A stretch of 64,000 nucleotides of DNA, taken from Couchioplanes azureus (lineage in GTDB: Bacteria; Actinomycetota; Actinomycetes; Mycobacteriales; Micromonosporaceae). The position numbers and the translations under genes were made by a program. Below are positions 54,056-62,136 of the stretch, one piece after another. Positions within the stretch are counted from its first letter, which is position 1, and each line of letters begins with the position of its first letter. The notes below the pieces were generated by a model that had not been told where the DNA came from, did no database searches, and was given only the letters and a program-made list of their open reading frames with translations. The stretch covers positions 451,328 to 515,327 of the forward strand of contig NZ_BMQY01000002.1 in NCBI RefSeq assembly GCF_014648355.1, written 5' to 3'.

Positions 54056-55858
54056 TCAGGCCGCGTCCGCATAACACTCCACAACGGAGACGTCCAGAGG
54101 GAAGCGGACCGCCGTGTCGCCGAAGAGCAGCCTGCCCGCTTGGGCGGCCGCCGCGTGGACCGCCTCGACCACCTGGTCGGCCTCCTCCTTGGGGCAGTGC
54201 ACTCCCACCTCGTCGTGCACGAAGAGGACGATCTCGGCCCGCATGCCGCAGAGGGCCGTGCGCAAGGTGGCGAGCAGGACCAGGGCCCACTCGGCCGCGG
54301 TGGCCTGGATGACGAAGTTGCGGGTGAAGCGGCCCCGGGCCCGGCCGGTGGCTCCGCCCTGGGGCAGCTCCGCCGAGCCGGCTTCCTCGGGCGGGTCGAG
54401 GCCCGCGTCGCGCCAGGCGGTGGAGGCCGGCGGGCAGGTGCGGCCCAGCCAGGAGCGGACCAGGCCGCCCGCCTCGCCGGTGCGGGCGGCGGCCTCGACG
54501 TACTCGAAGGCGGTCGGATAGCTCTGGCGGAGCACGGCGAGGGCGGGGATCGCGGCGCCGCCGGTCTGGCCGTACATGGCGCCGAGGAGGGCCACCTTGG
54601 CCCTGGGACGGTCTCCGGCGAAGGCGTCCGCGGCCAGGGCCGCGTAGAGGTCGTCGGCCTCGCCCGCCGCGGCCAGGCGGGTGTCGCCGGAGACGGCGGC
54701 CAGGACCCGGGGCTCGAGCTGGCCCGCGTCGGCGACGACGAAGCGCCAGCCGGGGTCGGCCACCACCGCCCGGCGGACCACCTTGGGGACCTGGAGGGCG
54801 CCGCCGCCGCGGGTGGCCCAGCGGCCCGACACCACGCCGCCGGGGACGTACTCCGGGCGGAACCGGCCGTCGCTGACCCAGGCGTCGCGCCAGGCCCAGC
54901 CGTGTGCCGTCCAGATGCGGTAGAGCTCCTTGTACTCCAGGAGCGGCTTGACCGCCGGATGGTCGACGCGGCGCAGGACCCAGGCGCGGGTGTTGGGGAT
55001 GTCGATGCCGGCCCGGGCGAAGGCGCGCAGCACCTCGGCGGGAGAGTCGGGGTGCAGGCCGTGCATGCCGAACGCGGCGTTGATCTCGGCGGTCAGCTCG
55101 GCCAGCCGGCGGGGCGGCCCGACCGGCTGCGGCGGGCCGAGCAGGTCGCGCAGGAGCTCGTCGTGGATGTCGCCGCGCCACGGGAGGCCGGCGTGGCCCA
55201 TCTCGGCACCGACCAGCGCACCCGCCGACTCGGCGGCCACCAGCAGAGAGAAACGACCGGCCCGCCCCGAAGCGCCGGCCCGCCCGGGATCCGTGGCCCG
55301 CCCGGGAGCGCCCGGCGGTCCGGCGCCGGCCTGCCCCGGACCGCCGGGCGACGCGACGGCACCCGCGGACCGCTCGGCGGCCGTGATGCGCCGGTGCTGG
55401 TCGGCGTACACCTCGGTCAGGGTGTGCAGGAGGACCGGGCCGTCGGCGGCCGGCGGGCCGTGGGTGGCCTCGAAGAGCGCGCCCTGGGCGAAGCCCGGCG
55501 GCTCGGCGGCCCGCGGCGGCGGGTCGGGCGGGACCGGCGCCCCGGTGAGCCGGGCGGACGCGGCGGCGAGCGACCGCGGCTCGCCCCACCGCCCGGCGTG
55601 GCCGAGCAGCAGCGCCTCGGTGAGCTCGACGTCGTGGCAGCGGCCGACCCGCACCCCGGCGCGCAGCAGGACGGGATAGCACTCGGCGGTGGACGCCCAC
55701 ACCCAGCGTGGCCGATCGGCCGCCTCGCGGGCGGCGATCGCGGCAGGCAGGTCGGCGACCGGCTCCGGCGCGGAGGCGGGGGTGCCGTCGGCAGCCAGCG
55801 GCTGCAGCCGCCCGCGGCCCCGCCAGCTCCCGTCGTCGGACACCACCGCTACCAGCAC
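54056..55858 (-). CDS. Family-A DNA polymerase, actinobacterial short type
   Basis: 600 residues from GTG 55858. A degenerate N-terminal 3'-5' exonuclease-like part (~1-160) and a Gly/Pro/Ala-rich insert (~165-205) precede the polymerase domain. Motif A is VVADAGQLEPRVLAAVSGD (catalytic Asp kept, but AGQLEP replaces YSQIEL); motif B is RAKVALLGAMYGQTGG; motif C is FVHDEVGVHCP. This matches the actinobacterial group called bifunctional 3'-5' exonuclease/DNA polymerase, distinct from the housekeeping PolA, which also has a 5' nuclease. Cellular role is not established, perhaps repair. Confidence 0.9.
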   Translation of the reverse strand: MLVAVVSDDGSWRGRGRLQPLAADGTPASAPEPVADLPAAIAAREAADRPRWVWASTAECYPVLLRAGVRVGRCHDVELTEALLLGHAGRWGEPRSLAAASARLTGAPVPPDPPPRAAEPPGFAQGALFEATHGPPAADGPVLLHTLTEVYADQHRRITAAERSAGAVASPGGPGQAGAGPPGAPGRATDPGRAGASGRAGRFSLLVAAESAGALVGAEMGHAGLPWRGDIHDELLRDLLGPPQPVGPPRRLAELTAEINAAFGMHGLHPDSPAEVLRAFARAGIDIPNTRAWVLRRVDHPAVKPLLEYKELYRIWTAHGWAWRDAWVSDGRFRPEYVPGGVVSGRWATRGGGALQVPKVVRRAVVADPGWRFVVADAGQLEPRVLAAVSGDTRLAAAGEADDLYAALAADAFAGDRPRAKVALLGAMYGQTGGAAIPALAVLRQSYPTAFEYVEAAARTGEAGGLVRSWLGRTCPPASTAWRDAGLDPPEEAGSAELPQGGATGRARGRFTRNFVIQATAAEWALVLLATLRTALCGMRAEIVLFVHDEVGVHCPKEEADQVVEAVHAAAAQAGRLLFGDTAVRFPLDVSVVECYADAA

Positions 55859-55898
55859 GAAGCCATTCTGGATCAGGGGTACGACAGAAACCGGCAGA

Positions 55899-56060
55899 TC
55901 AGCGGAGGCGCTGGACCGCCCTCGCCACGGCGGCGCCGGCGGCGATGCCGACCACCGGCCGGAGCATCGACGGCAGCCCCGCCCTCCGCATGATCTGGTC
56001 GGTCAGCCACGTCGTCGCGACACCGCTGACGGCGGTCAACACAAGATTCGATGCCTTCAT
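55899..56060 (-). CDS. Small membrane-associated protein
   Basis: 53 residues from ATG 56060. A moderately hydrophobic sequence with two possible helices: NLVLTAVSGVATTWLTDQIM and PVVGIAAGAAVARAVQRL, separated by RRAGLPSMLR. Similar short proteins accompany actinobacterial genes, but I cannot name a family. The ribosome site is weak. It lies between the polymerase and the ngcG permease stop. Confidence 0.5.
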   Translation of the reverse strand: MKASNLVLTAVSGVATTWLTDQIMRRAGLPSMLRPVVGIAAGAAVARAVQRLR

Positions 56061-56079
56061 GGAAGACATGTACCACGTA

Positions 56080-57012
56080 CTACTTCGTCGCGCCCGCGGT
56101 CAGGCCGGATTGGATCTGGCGCTGGAAGAAGGCGTACACGAGGATCATCGGGAGGATCGAGAGCGTGAGCGCCGCGAACAAGGCGGCCCAGTTGGCCTGG
56201 TAGCCGGCCGAGACCGAGATGTTGGCGATGCCCTGGGTGAGCACCCACTTCTCGTCCGCGCCGGCGCCCTGCATGATGGCCACCGGCAGCAGATACTGGT
56301 TCCACTGGCCGACGACGTTGAAGATCGTGATGCTGACCAGGCCGGACCGGGCCATCGGCAGCATGACCTGGAAGAACAGCCGGGTGTGCGAGGCGCCGTC
56401 GACGACCGCCGCCTCCGCGACCTGGTTGGGCAGCGTCTTGAAGAACGCCGTCATGAAGAAGACGGTGAACGGCAGCGAGTAGGCGATGTAGACCAGGATC
56501 AGGCCGGTGTACGTGTTCAGCAGGTTGAGGTTCTGCAGGATCAGGAACAGCGGCACGATGGCCATGAAGACCGGGAACGCCAGGCCCGAGACGAACAGGT
56601 AGTAGATGAAGCGGTTGCCGAAGAACTTGTAGCGGGCGAGGACGTAGGCCGCCATCGAACCGAAGATCATGGTGCCGGCGGTGCTGACGGCGACCACGAA
56701 GACGCTGTTGAGGAAGTAGCGGCCGATGTGGGCCTCGGTCCAGGCCGTCCGGTACGTCTCGAAGGACAGCTTGCTCGGCAGGCTGAACGGCGCGTGGGTG
56801 AAGATCTCGGTGTTGCTCTTGAACGAGGCCAGGACCACCCAGATCAGCGGTGCGATCACGAGCAGGCCCCAGATCGCCAGCGCGATGTGGGCGAAGCCGC
56901 TGAAGAGCCTGATCTCGCGCTTGTCGCGGGCCGCGGCGGCGGAGTGCCGCGCGCCCGGGTAGGGCACCGTGCCGGGCGGCGGGGTGGAAACGTCGGTACG
57001 CAGGTTGGTCAT
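56080..57012 (-). CDS. ngcG: Carbohydrate ABC transporter permease (NgcG-like)
   Basis: 310 residues, six membrane helices. The EAA loop for ATPase contact reads EAAVVDGASHTRLFFQVMLP (~195-214), followed by the MalG-type tail (SILPMILVYAFFQRQIQSGL, then TAGATK). Binds with the second permease (57032-57943) to form the channel for sugars delivered by the NgcE-like lipoprotein. It is the last gene of the rpiR-ngcEFG operon; no ATPase gene follows, so a shared ATPase (MsiK-type) from elsewhere is expected. Confidence 0.92.
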   Translation of the reverse strand: MTNLRTDVSTPPPGTVPYPGARHSAAAARDKREIRLFSGFAHIALAIWGLLVIAPLIWVVLASFKSNTEIFTHAPFSLPSKLSFETYRTAWTEAHIGRYFLNSVFVVAVSTAGTMIFGSMAAYVLARYKFFGNRFIYYLFVSGLAFPVFMAIVPLFLILQNLNLLNTYTGLILVYIAYSLPFTVFFMTAFFKTLPNQVAEAAVVDGASHTRLFFQVMLPMARSGLVSITIFNVVGQWNQYLLPVAIMQGAGADEKWVLTQGIANISVSAGYQANWAALFAALTLSILPMILVYAFFQRQIQSGLTAGATK

Positions 57013-57031
57013 CTCAGGCTCCCGGTACGGC

Positions 57032-57943
57032 TCAGAGCTCGACGGCGTCGCGCCGGGTGACCCGCAGGGTCAGCGCCGCGAAGGTGAGGGTCAGGAAGAA
57101 CAGCACGACGCCCATCGCCGAGGCGTAGCCGAACTGTGCGTAGTCCTGCATGTTGCGGAAGATCTCCAGGCCGAGCACGGTGGTCGCGCCGTCCGGGCCG
57201 CCGCGGTCCACGGACATCACGTTGACCAGGGCGAAGGCGTCGAAGGCCGCGATACCGAGGTAGACCCACGCGACCTGCAGCGTGTTCCACAGCAGCGGCA
57301 GCGTCACCTTGAAGAACAGGGTGCCGCGGGTGGCGCCGTCCAGCGCCGCCGCCTCGTAGATCTCCGCGGGGATGGACCCCATGCCCGCGGAGAACAGCAC
57401 CACGTAGAAGCCGACCGCCTGCCAGACGAGCACGGCGAGGATCGACCACAGTGCCAGGTTCTTGTCCGCGAGGAAGAGGATGGGTTCCGCGCCGAACTGG
57501 TTCAGCAGGCCGTTGATCAGGCCGCTGTCGTCGGGCGAGTAGACCCGGGCGAAGATCACGGCGACCAGCGCCAGCGCGAGCAGCTGGGGGAAGAAGAACA
57601 CCACCCGGTAGAACTTCGACCCCCAGACCCCTTGGGTACGCCCGCTCTTCGACCCGCCGCCCACGTTGAGCAGGAACGAGAAGAAGAGCGCCAGGATGAT
57701 GGTGAACAGCGGCAGGAAGACCAGCAGGAGGGCGTGGTGCCGGATCGCCTTCCAGAACGTGGTGTCCTCGAACAGCTTGGTGAAGTTGTCGAAGCCGATG
57801 TAGTTCACCTCCGGCGAGAATCCCCGCCAGTTGGTGAACGACAGCTGGAAGGCCTGAAGGTAAGCCGCGACCACGAACGTGCCGTAGATGGCCACCGGCA
57901 CGATCAGGAAGCCGATGATGAACGGGTACCTGCCGTGCTTCAT
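57032..57943 (-). CDS. ngcF: Carbohydrate ABC transporter permease (NgcF-like)
   Basis: 303 residues with six membrane helices. The EAA loop EIYEAAALDGATRGTLFFKV (~200-219) is typical of MalF-type permeases. The segment FQLSFTNWRGFSPEVNYIGFDNF precedes helix 2, as in MalF/UgpA relatives. Nineteen bp before ngcG and 52 bp after ngcE. Confidence 0.92.
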   Translation of the reverse strand: MKHGRYPFIIGFLIVPVAIYGTFVVAAYLQAFQLSFTNWRGFSPEVNYIGFDNFTKLFEDTTFWKAIRHHALLLVFLPLFTIILALFFSFLLNVGGGSKSGRTQGVWGSKFYRVVFFFPQLLALALVAVIFARVYSPDDSGLINGLLNQFGAEPILFLADKNLALWSILAVLVWQAVGFYVVLFSAGMGSIPAEIYEAAALDGATRGTLFFKVTLPLLWNTLQVAWVYLGIAAFDAFALVNVMSVDRGGPDGATTVLGLEIFRNMQDYAQFGYASAMGVVLFFLTLTFAALTLRVTRRDAVEL

Positions 57944-57995
57944 GGTGCTGCGCTCCGTCCGTGATCGCGGTTTACGTCGTCGAGGGGATGAGAAA

Positions 57996-59426
57996 TCAGC
58001 GCTTGAACTTCTCGATGGACGAGTCCTTCTTGACCGCGTCGGCGACCTTCTGCACGCGCTCGCAGAACTTGTCGGCGCTGCCGCCCTGGTACATCAGCTC
58101 GTTCGTGGCGGCACGCACCTCGTCGTCGAGCTTCTTGTACCACGTGTCGAAGCGGAAGCTGAAGGTGTCCGCACCGGCCGCGGTGAGGGCCTTGTTGCCG
58201 GAGGTCAGACCGGGGCTGATCTCCATGCCGTCGGTGGCGCCGGCGACCACGGTCAGGGTCTTGGTGAGCTGGGTGAAGCCCACGGCGCCGGCCTTGGAGA
58301 GCATGTGGCGCAGGTACTCCATGCCGCCGCGCGGGTTCTTGCCCTTGCTGGCGACGAAGTACTGCTCGCCGGCCGCGGCGTAGAGCGCGGAGACCGGCAG
58401 CTTGTCCGAGGTGGTCACGCTGGGCAGCGGCATGAGCTGGTAGTCGAAGCCGGCCGGGGTGTCCTTGGCCTGCTCGTTCTCCAGCCAGGAGCCGGACGGG
58501 TACAGGCCCACCTTGTACTGGTTCTGCTTGAGCTGGACCTCGGTGTGCTTCTGGCCGAGGAACGCCTTGTCGGAGTACTTCGCGCCGACCTCGGCCCACG
58601 CCGCCGCGGCCTGCTTGACGGCGTCGTTGGTCCAGGCCCCGTCCTCGAGGTTGTCGATGTTCTTGAGGATGTCGGCGCCACCGATCTTGGCAGCGCTGGT
58701 GAGGATCACCGTGTACTGGTAGTACGGCGCGTTCGCTCCGGCGTACCCGTAGGGGGTGATGCCCTTGGCCTTCATCTTGTCCAGCAGCGCGGTGAAGTCC
58801 GCCCAGGTGGTCGGCACGGTCCAGCCGTTGTCCTTGAAGAGCTTGCCCGAGTACCAGAGGCCGAAGACGGTGAAGGCGTAGTTGAGCACGTACGGCTTGC
58901 CGTTGAACGTGCCCTGCTCGACGGTGCCCGGGATGAGGGTGTCCTTGACCGTCTTGCCGGGGATGTCGACCGACGGCGCGGCGTACAGGTCGGTGAGGTC
59001 CTGCACCTGGCCGGCCTGCACGAGGGCGCCCTGGTCCATCAGCTTGGAGCCGGAGTTGTTGATCATGTCCGGCGGGTTGCCCGCGGTGAACCGCGGCTGC
59101 ACCACGGTGGCGATCTCCTCGGTCTGGTTGAACGTGACCTTGGAGTTCGGGAAGAGCTTGTTGTACGAGGGGATGTGGACGTCGGTCGCGTACTTGGTGC
59201 CGAGCCCGCCGTTGAAGATGATCACCTCCAGCGGCTCGTCCTCCTTGATGCCGAGGGGGTTGGTCGCCGAGACGGTGCCCTTCGGCTTGTCCCCGTTGTC
59301 CTCGCTCTTGCCGCCGCCGACGCAGGCGCTCAGCATGCTCGCGGCGGGGGTGGCCAGCAGGCCGACGGCCGCGGCGCGGCGCAGCAACGTCCGGCGGTCG
59401 ACCTGGGGCTCAAGGATGTCGGTCAT
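57996..59426 (-). CDS. ngcE: NgcE-like GlcNAc/chitobiose-binding lipoprotein
   Basis: 476 residues from ATG 59426 (GAGGAGA upstream). Twin-arginine signal with lipobox: VDRRTLLRRAAAVGLLATPA then LSAC, so Tat-exported and lipidated at Cys. The sequence follows the N-acetylglucosamine/diacetylchitobiose-binding family (NPLGIKEDEPLEVIIFNGG, PGKTVKDTLIPGTVEQGTF, LWYSGKLFKDNGW, GSWLENEQAKDTPAGFD). In Streptomyces NgcE binds GlcNAc and chitobiose with high affinity; actual specificity here is inferred. Controlled with rpiR, which precedes it by 35 bp. Confidence 0.93.
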   Translation of the reverse strand: MTDILEPQVDRRTLLRRAAAVGLLATPAASMLSACVGGGKSEDNGDKPKGTVSATNPLGIKEDEPLEVIIFNGGLGTKYATDVHIPSYNKLFPNSKVTFNQTEEIATVVQPRFTAGNPPDMINNSGSKLMDQGALVQAGQVQDLTDLYAAPSVDIPGKTVKDTLIPGTVEQGTFNGKPYVLNYAFTVFGLWYSGKLFKDNGWTVPTTWADFTALLDKMKAKGITPYGYAGANAPYYQYTVILTSAAKIGGADILKNIDNLEDGAWTNDAVKQAAAAWAEVGAKYSDKAFLGQKHTEVQLKQNQYKVGLYPSGSWLENEQAKDTPAGFDYQLMPLPSVTTSDKLPVSALYAAAGEQYFVASKGKNPRGGMEYLRHMLSKAGAVGFTQLTKTLTVVAGATDGMEISPGLTSGNKALTAAGADTFSFRFDTWYKKLDDEVRAATNELMYQGGSADKFCERVQKVADAVKKDSSIEKFKR

Positions 59427-59461
59427 GGGCTTCTCCTCGGGGGGTGCGGAAGGCGGAAACA

Positions 59462-60436
59462 TCACGGGGCGGAGCTGCCGTCCTTGACGGCCTTGTGGCC
59501 GCTGACGGCTTGGGCGGTGCGCTGGAAGGCCGCGTGTGAGCGTTCGTGGGTCCGCTGGGCGACGGCCACGTAGAGCAGGTCGAGGACGACCAGCTGGGGG
59601 TGGCGCGCGGAGAGCGCGTCGGGCCGGAACGTCGTGGCCTGGGTGGCGGTGAGCAGGACGATGTCCGCGAGCTCGGCCAGCGGCGACCGGGGGAAGCTGG
59701 TCAGCGCGATGGTGGTGGCGCCGTGGCTGCTGGCCTCGGCGAGCAGCTCGATGGTCTCGCCGGTCTCGCCGGAGTGCGAGATGCCCAGCGCGACGTCGCC
59801 CGGGCGCGACAGCGCGGCGCTGGCCAGCCCGTTGTGCACGTCGGTCCAGGCCCATGCGGCGACGCCGATGCGGTGCAGGCTGAACTGCATCTCCTCGCCG
59901 ACGAGCGCGCTGCCGCTGGCGCCGAAGATGTTGACCCGGGGCGCCTCGGCGATCGCCACCGCGGCCCGTTCGACCTCGGCGAGGTCGAGCAGCGCGGCGG
60001 TGTCGTGCATGGCGCGGGTGTCGGCCGCCATGATCTGCGCGAGGACCCGTTCGAGCGGGTCGCCGGGCTGGATCTCGCGGCCGATGTCGATGGTCCAGCC
60101 GGCCGAGCGGGCGCGGCCGGTCTCGGCGGCGATGCCCAGCCGCAGGTCGGCGTAGCCGTCGAAGCCCATCGCCCGGCAGAACCGGGTCACCGTGGCGGGC
60201 GAGGTGCCGCTGCGCTCGGCGAGCTCGACGATGGTGGCGCGGGAGGCGGCCGCCGGGTCGGCCAGGACCTGCTCGGCGACGCGCTGGAGCGCGCCGGTGA
60301 ACTCCGGCAGGAGGGTGCGCACGCGCACCAGCACTCCGTCGCTCGCGGTGGGCGGCGCGGGGGCGGGCGCCTGATCGCGCTCCAGCGGATCGGCCACCAC
60401 GGTTGAGGCGGTGCCGTCCACGTCCGGCTCGACCAT
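59462..60436 (-). CDS. RpiR/MurR-family regulator with SIS domain
   Basis: 324 residues from ATG 60436 (GAGAGGA upstream). A helix-turn-helix (RATIVELAERSGTSPATVTR, then FCRAMGFDGYADLR) precedes a SIS sugar-phosphate-binding domain (RVNIFGASGSALVGEEMQFS, ALGISHSGETGETIELL, ATTIALTSFPRSPLAELADI). These regulators respond to phosphosugars such as GlcNAc-6P or MurNAc-6P. First gene of the ngcEFG operon, so probably autoregulated. Candidate operators lie just upstream. Confidence 0.93.
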   Translation of the reverse strand: MVEPDVDGTASTVVADPLERDQAPAPAPPTASDGVLVRVRTLLPEFTGALQRVAEQVLADPAAASRATIVELAERSGTSPATVTRFCRAMGFDGYADLRLGIAAETGRARSAGWTIDIGREIQPGDPLERVLAQIMAADTRAMHDTAALLDLAEVERAAVAIAEAPRVNIFGASGSALVGEEMQFSLHRIGVAAWAWTDVHNGLASAALSRPGDVALGISHSGETGETIELLAEASSHGATTIALTSFPRSPLAELADIVLLTATQATTFRPDALSARHPQLVVLDLLYVAVAQRTHERSHAAFQRTAQAVSGHKAVKDGSSAP

Positions 60437-60658
60437 GGGCCGTCCTCTCAGAAAGGAGAATTAACTGTCGCGGTAAAAGTTCTTACTGCGAGGCCCCTTC
60501 TGTCAAGACCGTGGGTGAACTTTTCAAGGCGTCACGAAGAGCACGTGCGGCATCTACGGTCTGCAATCCCATTCGGCCCAGGATGGGTGACCTCGCACAC
60601 AAACAGCCTTTTGCCCGCGTTCACGCGGCGGCTTTCAGCGCCCGGCGGCACCACGAGA
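60437..60658 (-). promoter_or_regulatory. Promoter region of the rpiR-ngcEFG operon
   Basis: It contains two A/T-rich dyads unlike the surrounding GC-rich DNA: GTAAAAGTTCTTAC (60473-60486) and TGAACTTTTCA (60516-60526). They are 37 and 80 bp before the rpiR start. RpiR-type operators are often short A/T-rich palindromes of this sort. The rest of the interval to 60658 shows no gene. Confidence 0.5.
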
Positions 60659-60686
60659 AACGCCCTCGCGGAGACGCGAGGGCGTT
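60659..60686 (-). terminator. 12-bp hairpin terminator after murD2
   Basis: AACGCCCTCGCG (60659-60670) pairs perfectly with 60675-60686 around GAGA. On the minus strand it is followed by TTTCTC, so it fits an intrinsic terminator for murD2, 33 bp after its stop. Confidence 0.85.
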
Positions 60687-60719
60687 CGGTGCAGCGGTGA
60701 AAATTATGCCCAGAAGCGG

Positions 60720-62072
60720 TCAGGCGGTGTCGCGGATCGCCTGGGCGAAGACCTCCGAGCGGTGCTCGAAGTTGCGGAAACGGCCGTAGCTGGGCGCGCC
60801 CGGGGACAACAGGACCACGCCGCCGGCCGGGGTGAGCGTGCGGGCCAGGCGTACGGCGGCGGGCAGGTCCTCCGCCGGCTCGGTCCGCACACCCGGCAGT
60901 CCGGCCAGCTCGGCCAGGATCCGCGGGCCGCTGTCCGGCAACCCGATCACGGTGATGTCCCGGCCGCGCAGGTGCTCCCGCAGCGGCGCGTAGTCCAGCC
61001 CGCGGTCCGTGCCGCCGACGAGCACGGTCAGCGGGCGGCCCTCGTACGCGTCGATCGCATGCATGGCCGAATACGGACTGGTGGACAGGGTGTCGTCGAC
61101 GAAGGTCAGCCCGGACGGATCCTCGATCTCGGCCAGGCGGTGCGGCAGGCCCTCGAACGACTCGACCGCCGCACGCACGTGCTCGGCCTGGGCCACCACA
61201 TCGACACCCATGCCGTCCAGGACCGCCAGCGCCACACACAGGTTGCGCTCGTTGTGCTTGCCCCGCAGGCGAAGCGCGTCCCGCCGGAACAGCGGCTCGT
61301 CGCTGCAGTAGACGAGGCCGTCGCCCTCGACCCGGAACCGCGAGTCGCCGGAGCCGGCCGGGATCGCCGGGAAGCCGTTGAGGTCGCGGACGGCGATCGT
61401 CTCGCGGACCAGGCGCTGGTCGGCGCCGTTGACCACGATCAGTTCCGGTCCGTGCGCCAGCAGGTTGAGCTTGTCGCGGTAGTACTCCCGCTCGCCGCCG
61501 TGCGCGTCCAGGTGCTCCGGGAAGAGCGCGGTCACCACGGCGACCCGCGGCGAGTCGGTGAGATCGCTGCACTGGTAGCTGGAGAGCTCCAGCACGTACT
61601 GCTCCGCCTCGGGCAGGTCCAGCAGCGGCACGCCGATGTTGCCGCCGAAGACGTTCGGGCGCCCCACGCCGGCCAGCAGATGGCTGATCAGCGCCGAGGT
61701 CGTGCTCTTGCCCTTGCTGCCGGTGACGCCCACGGTGCGCCGGGCGTGGTCGGCCATCCACAGCGCGCTGCCACCGGTGACCGTCACGCCGCGGGCACGC
61801 AGCTCCGCCATCCACGGGTGGGTCTGCGGCACGCCGGGCGAGCGGACCACGACGTCGGCGGCGGCGAGCGCGGGAAACGCGTGGTCGCCGCCGGCCAGGG
61901 GCGCCAGCGCGGCCAGCTCGCCCTCCCACGGCACGGAGAGGAAGTTCGCGCTGTCGTCCACCGCCATGATGCGGGACGGCCCGTGCGCGGCGATCGCGAT
62001 CACGGCGGCCCGGCCCTCACGTCCGGTCCCCCAGACGGCTACGGAACGTCCGCGCAGGTCTGCCAGGCGCAC
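60720..62072 (-). CDS. murD2: UDP-MurNAc-L-Ala:L-Glu ligase (MurD2)
   Basis: 450 residues from GTG 62072 (GGGAG 7 bases upstream). Mur-ligase features: VAVWGTGREGRAAVIAIAAH at the N-terminal Rossmann domain, ATP loop VGVTGSKGKSTTSALISHLL (~115-134), GNIGVPLLDLPEAEQYVLEL, the central LFPEHLDAHGGEREYYRDKL and PHRLAEI...FVDDTLSTSP, then the C-terminal domain to RNFEHRSEVF. The close partnership with murL, divergent by 64 bp, identifies it as the MurD2 type that adds L-Glu to UDP-MurNAc-L-Ala rather than the standard D-Glu-adding MurD. Cytoplasmic step of peptidoglycan synthesis. Confidence 0.85.
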   Translation of the reverse strand: MRLADLRGRSVAVWGTGREGRAAVIAIAAHGPSRIMAVDDSANFLSVPWEGELAALAPLAGGDHAFPALAAADVVVRSPGVPQTHPWMAELRARGVTVTGGSALWMADHARRTVGVTGSKGKSTTSALISHLLAGVGRPNVFGGNIGVPLLDLPEAEQYVLELSSYQCSDLTDSPRVAVVTALFPEHLDAHGGEREYYRDKLNLLAHGPELIVVNGADQRLVRETIAVRDLNGFPAIPAGSGDSRFRVEGDGLVYCSDEPLFRRDALRLRGKHNERNLCVALAVLDGMGVDVVAQAEHVRAAVESFEGLPHRLAEIEDPSGLTFVDDTLSTSPYSAMHAIDAYEGRPLTVLVGGTDRGLDYAPLREHLRGRDITVIGLPDSGPRILAELAGLPGVRTEPAEDLPAAVRLARTLTPAGGVVLLSPGAPSYGRFRNFEHRSEVFAQAIRDTA

Positions 62073-62136
62073 TGGAATACTCCCTCGGTCGAATCGCACT
62101 AGTATTGCCCGTCGGTCCAGTGACAGGAGTTCGCGG

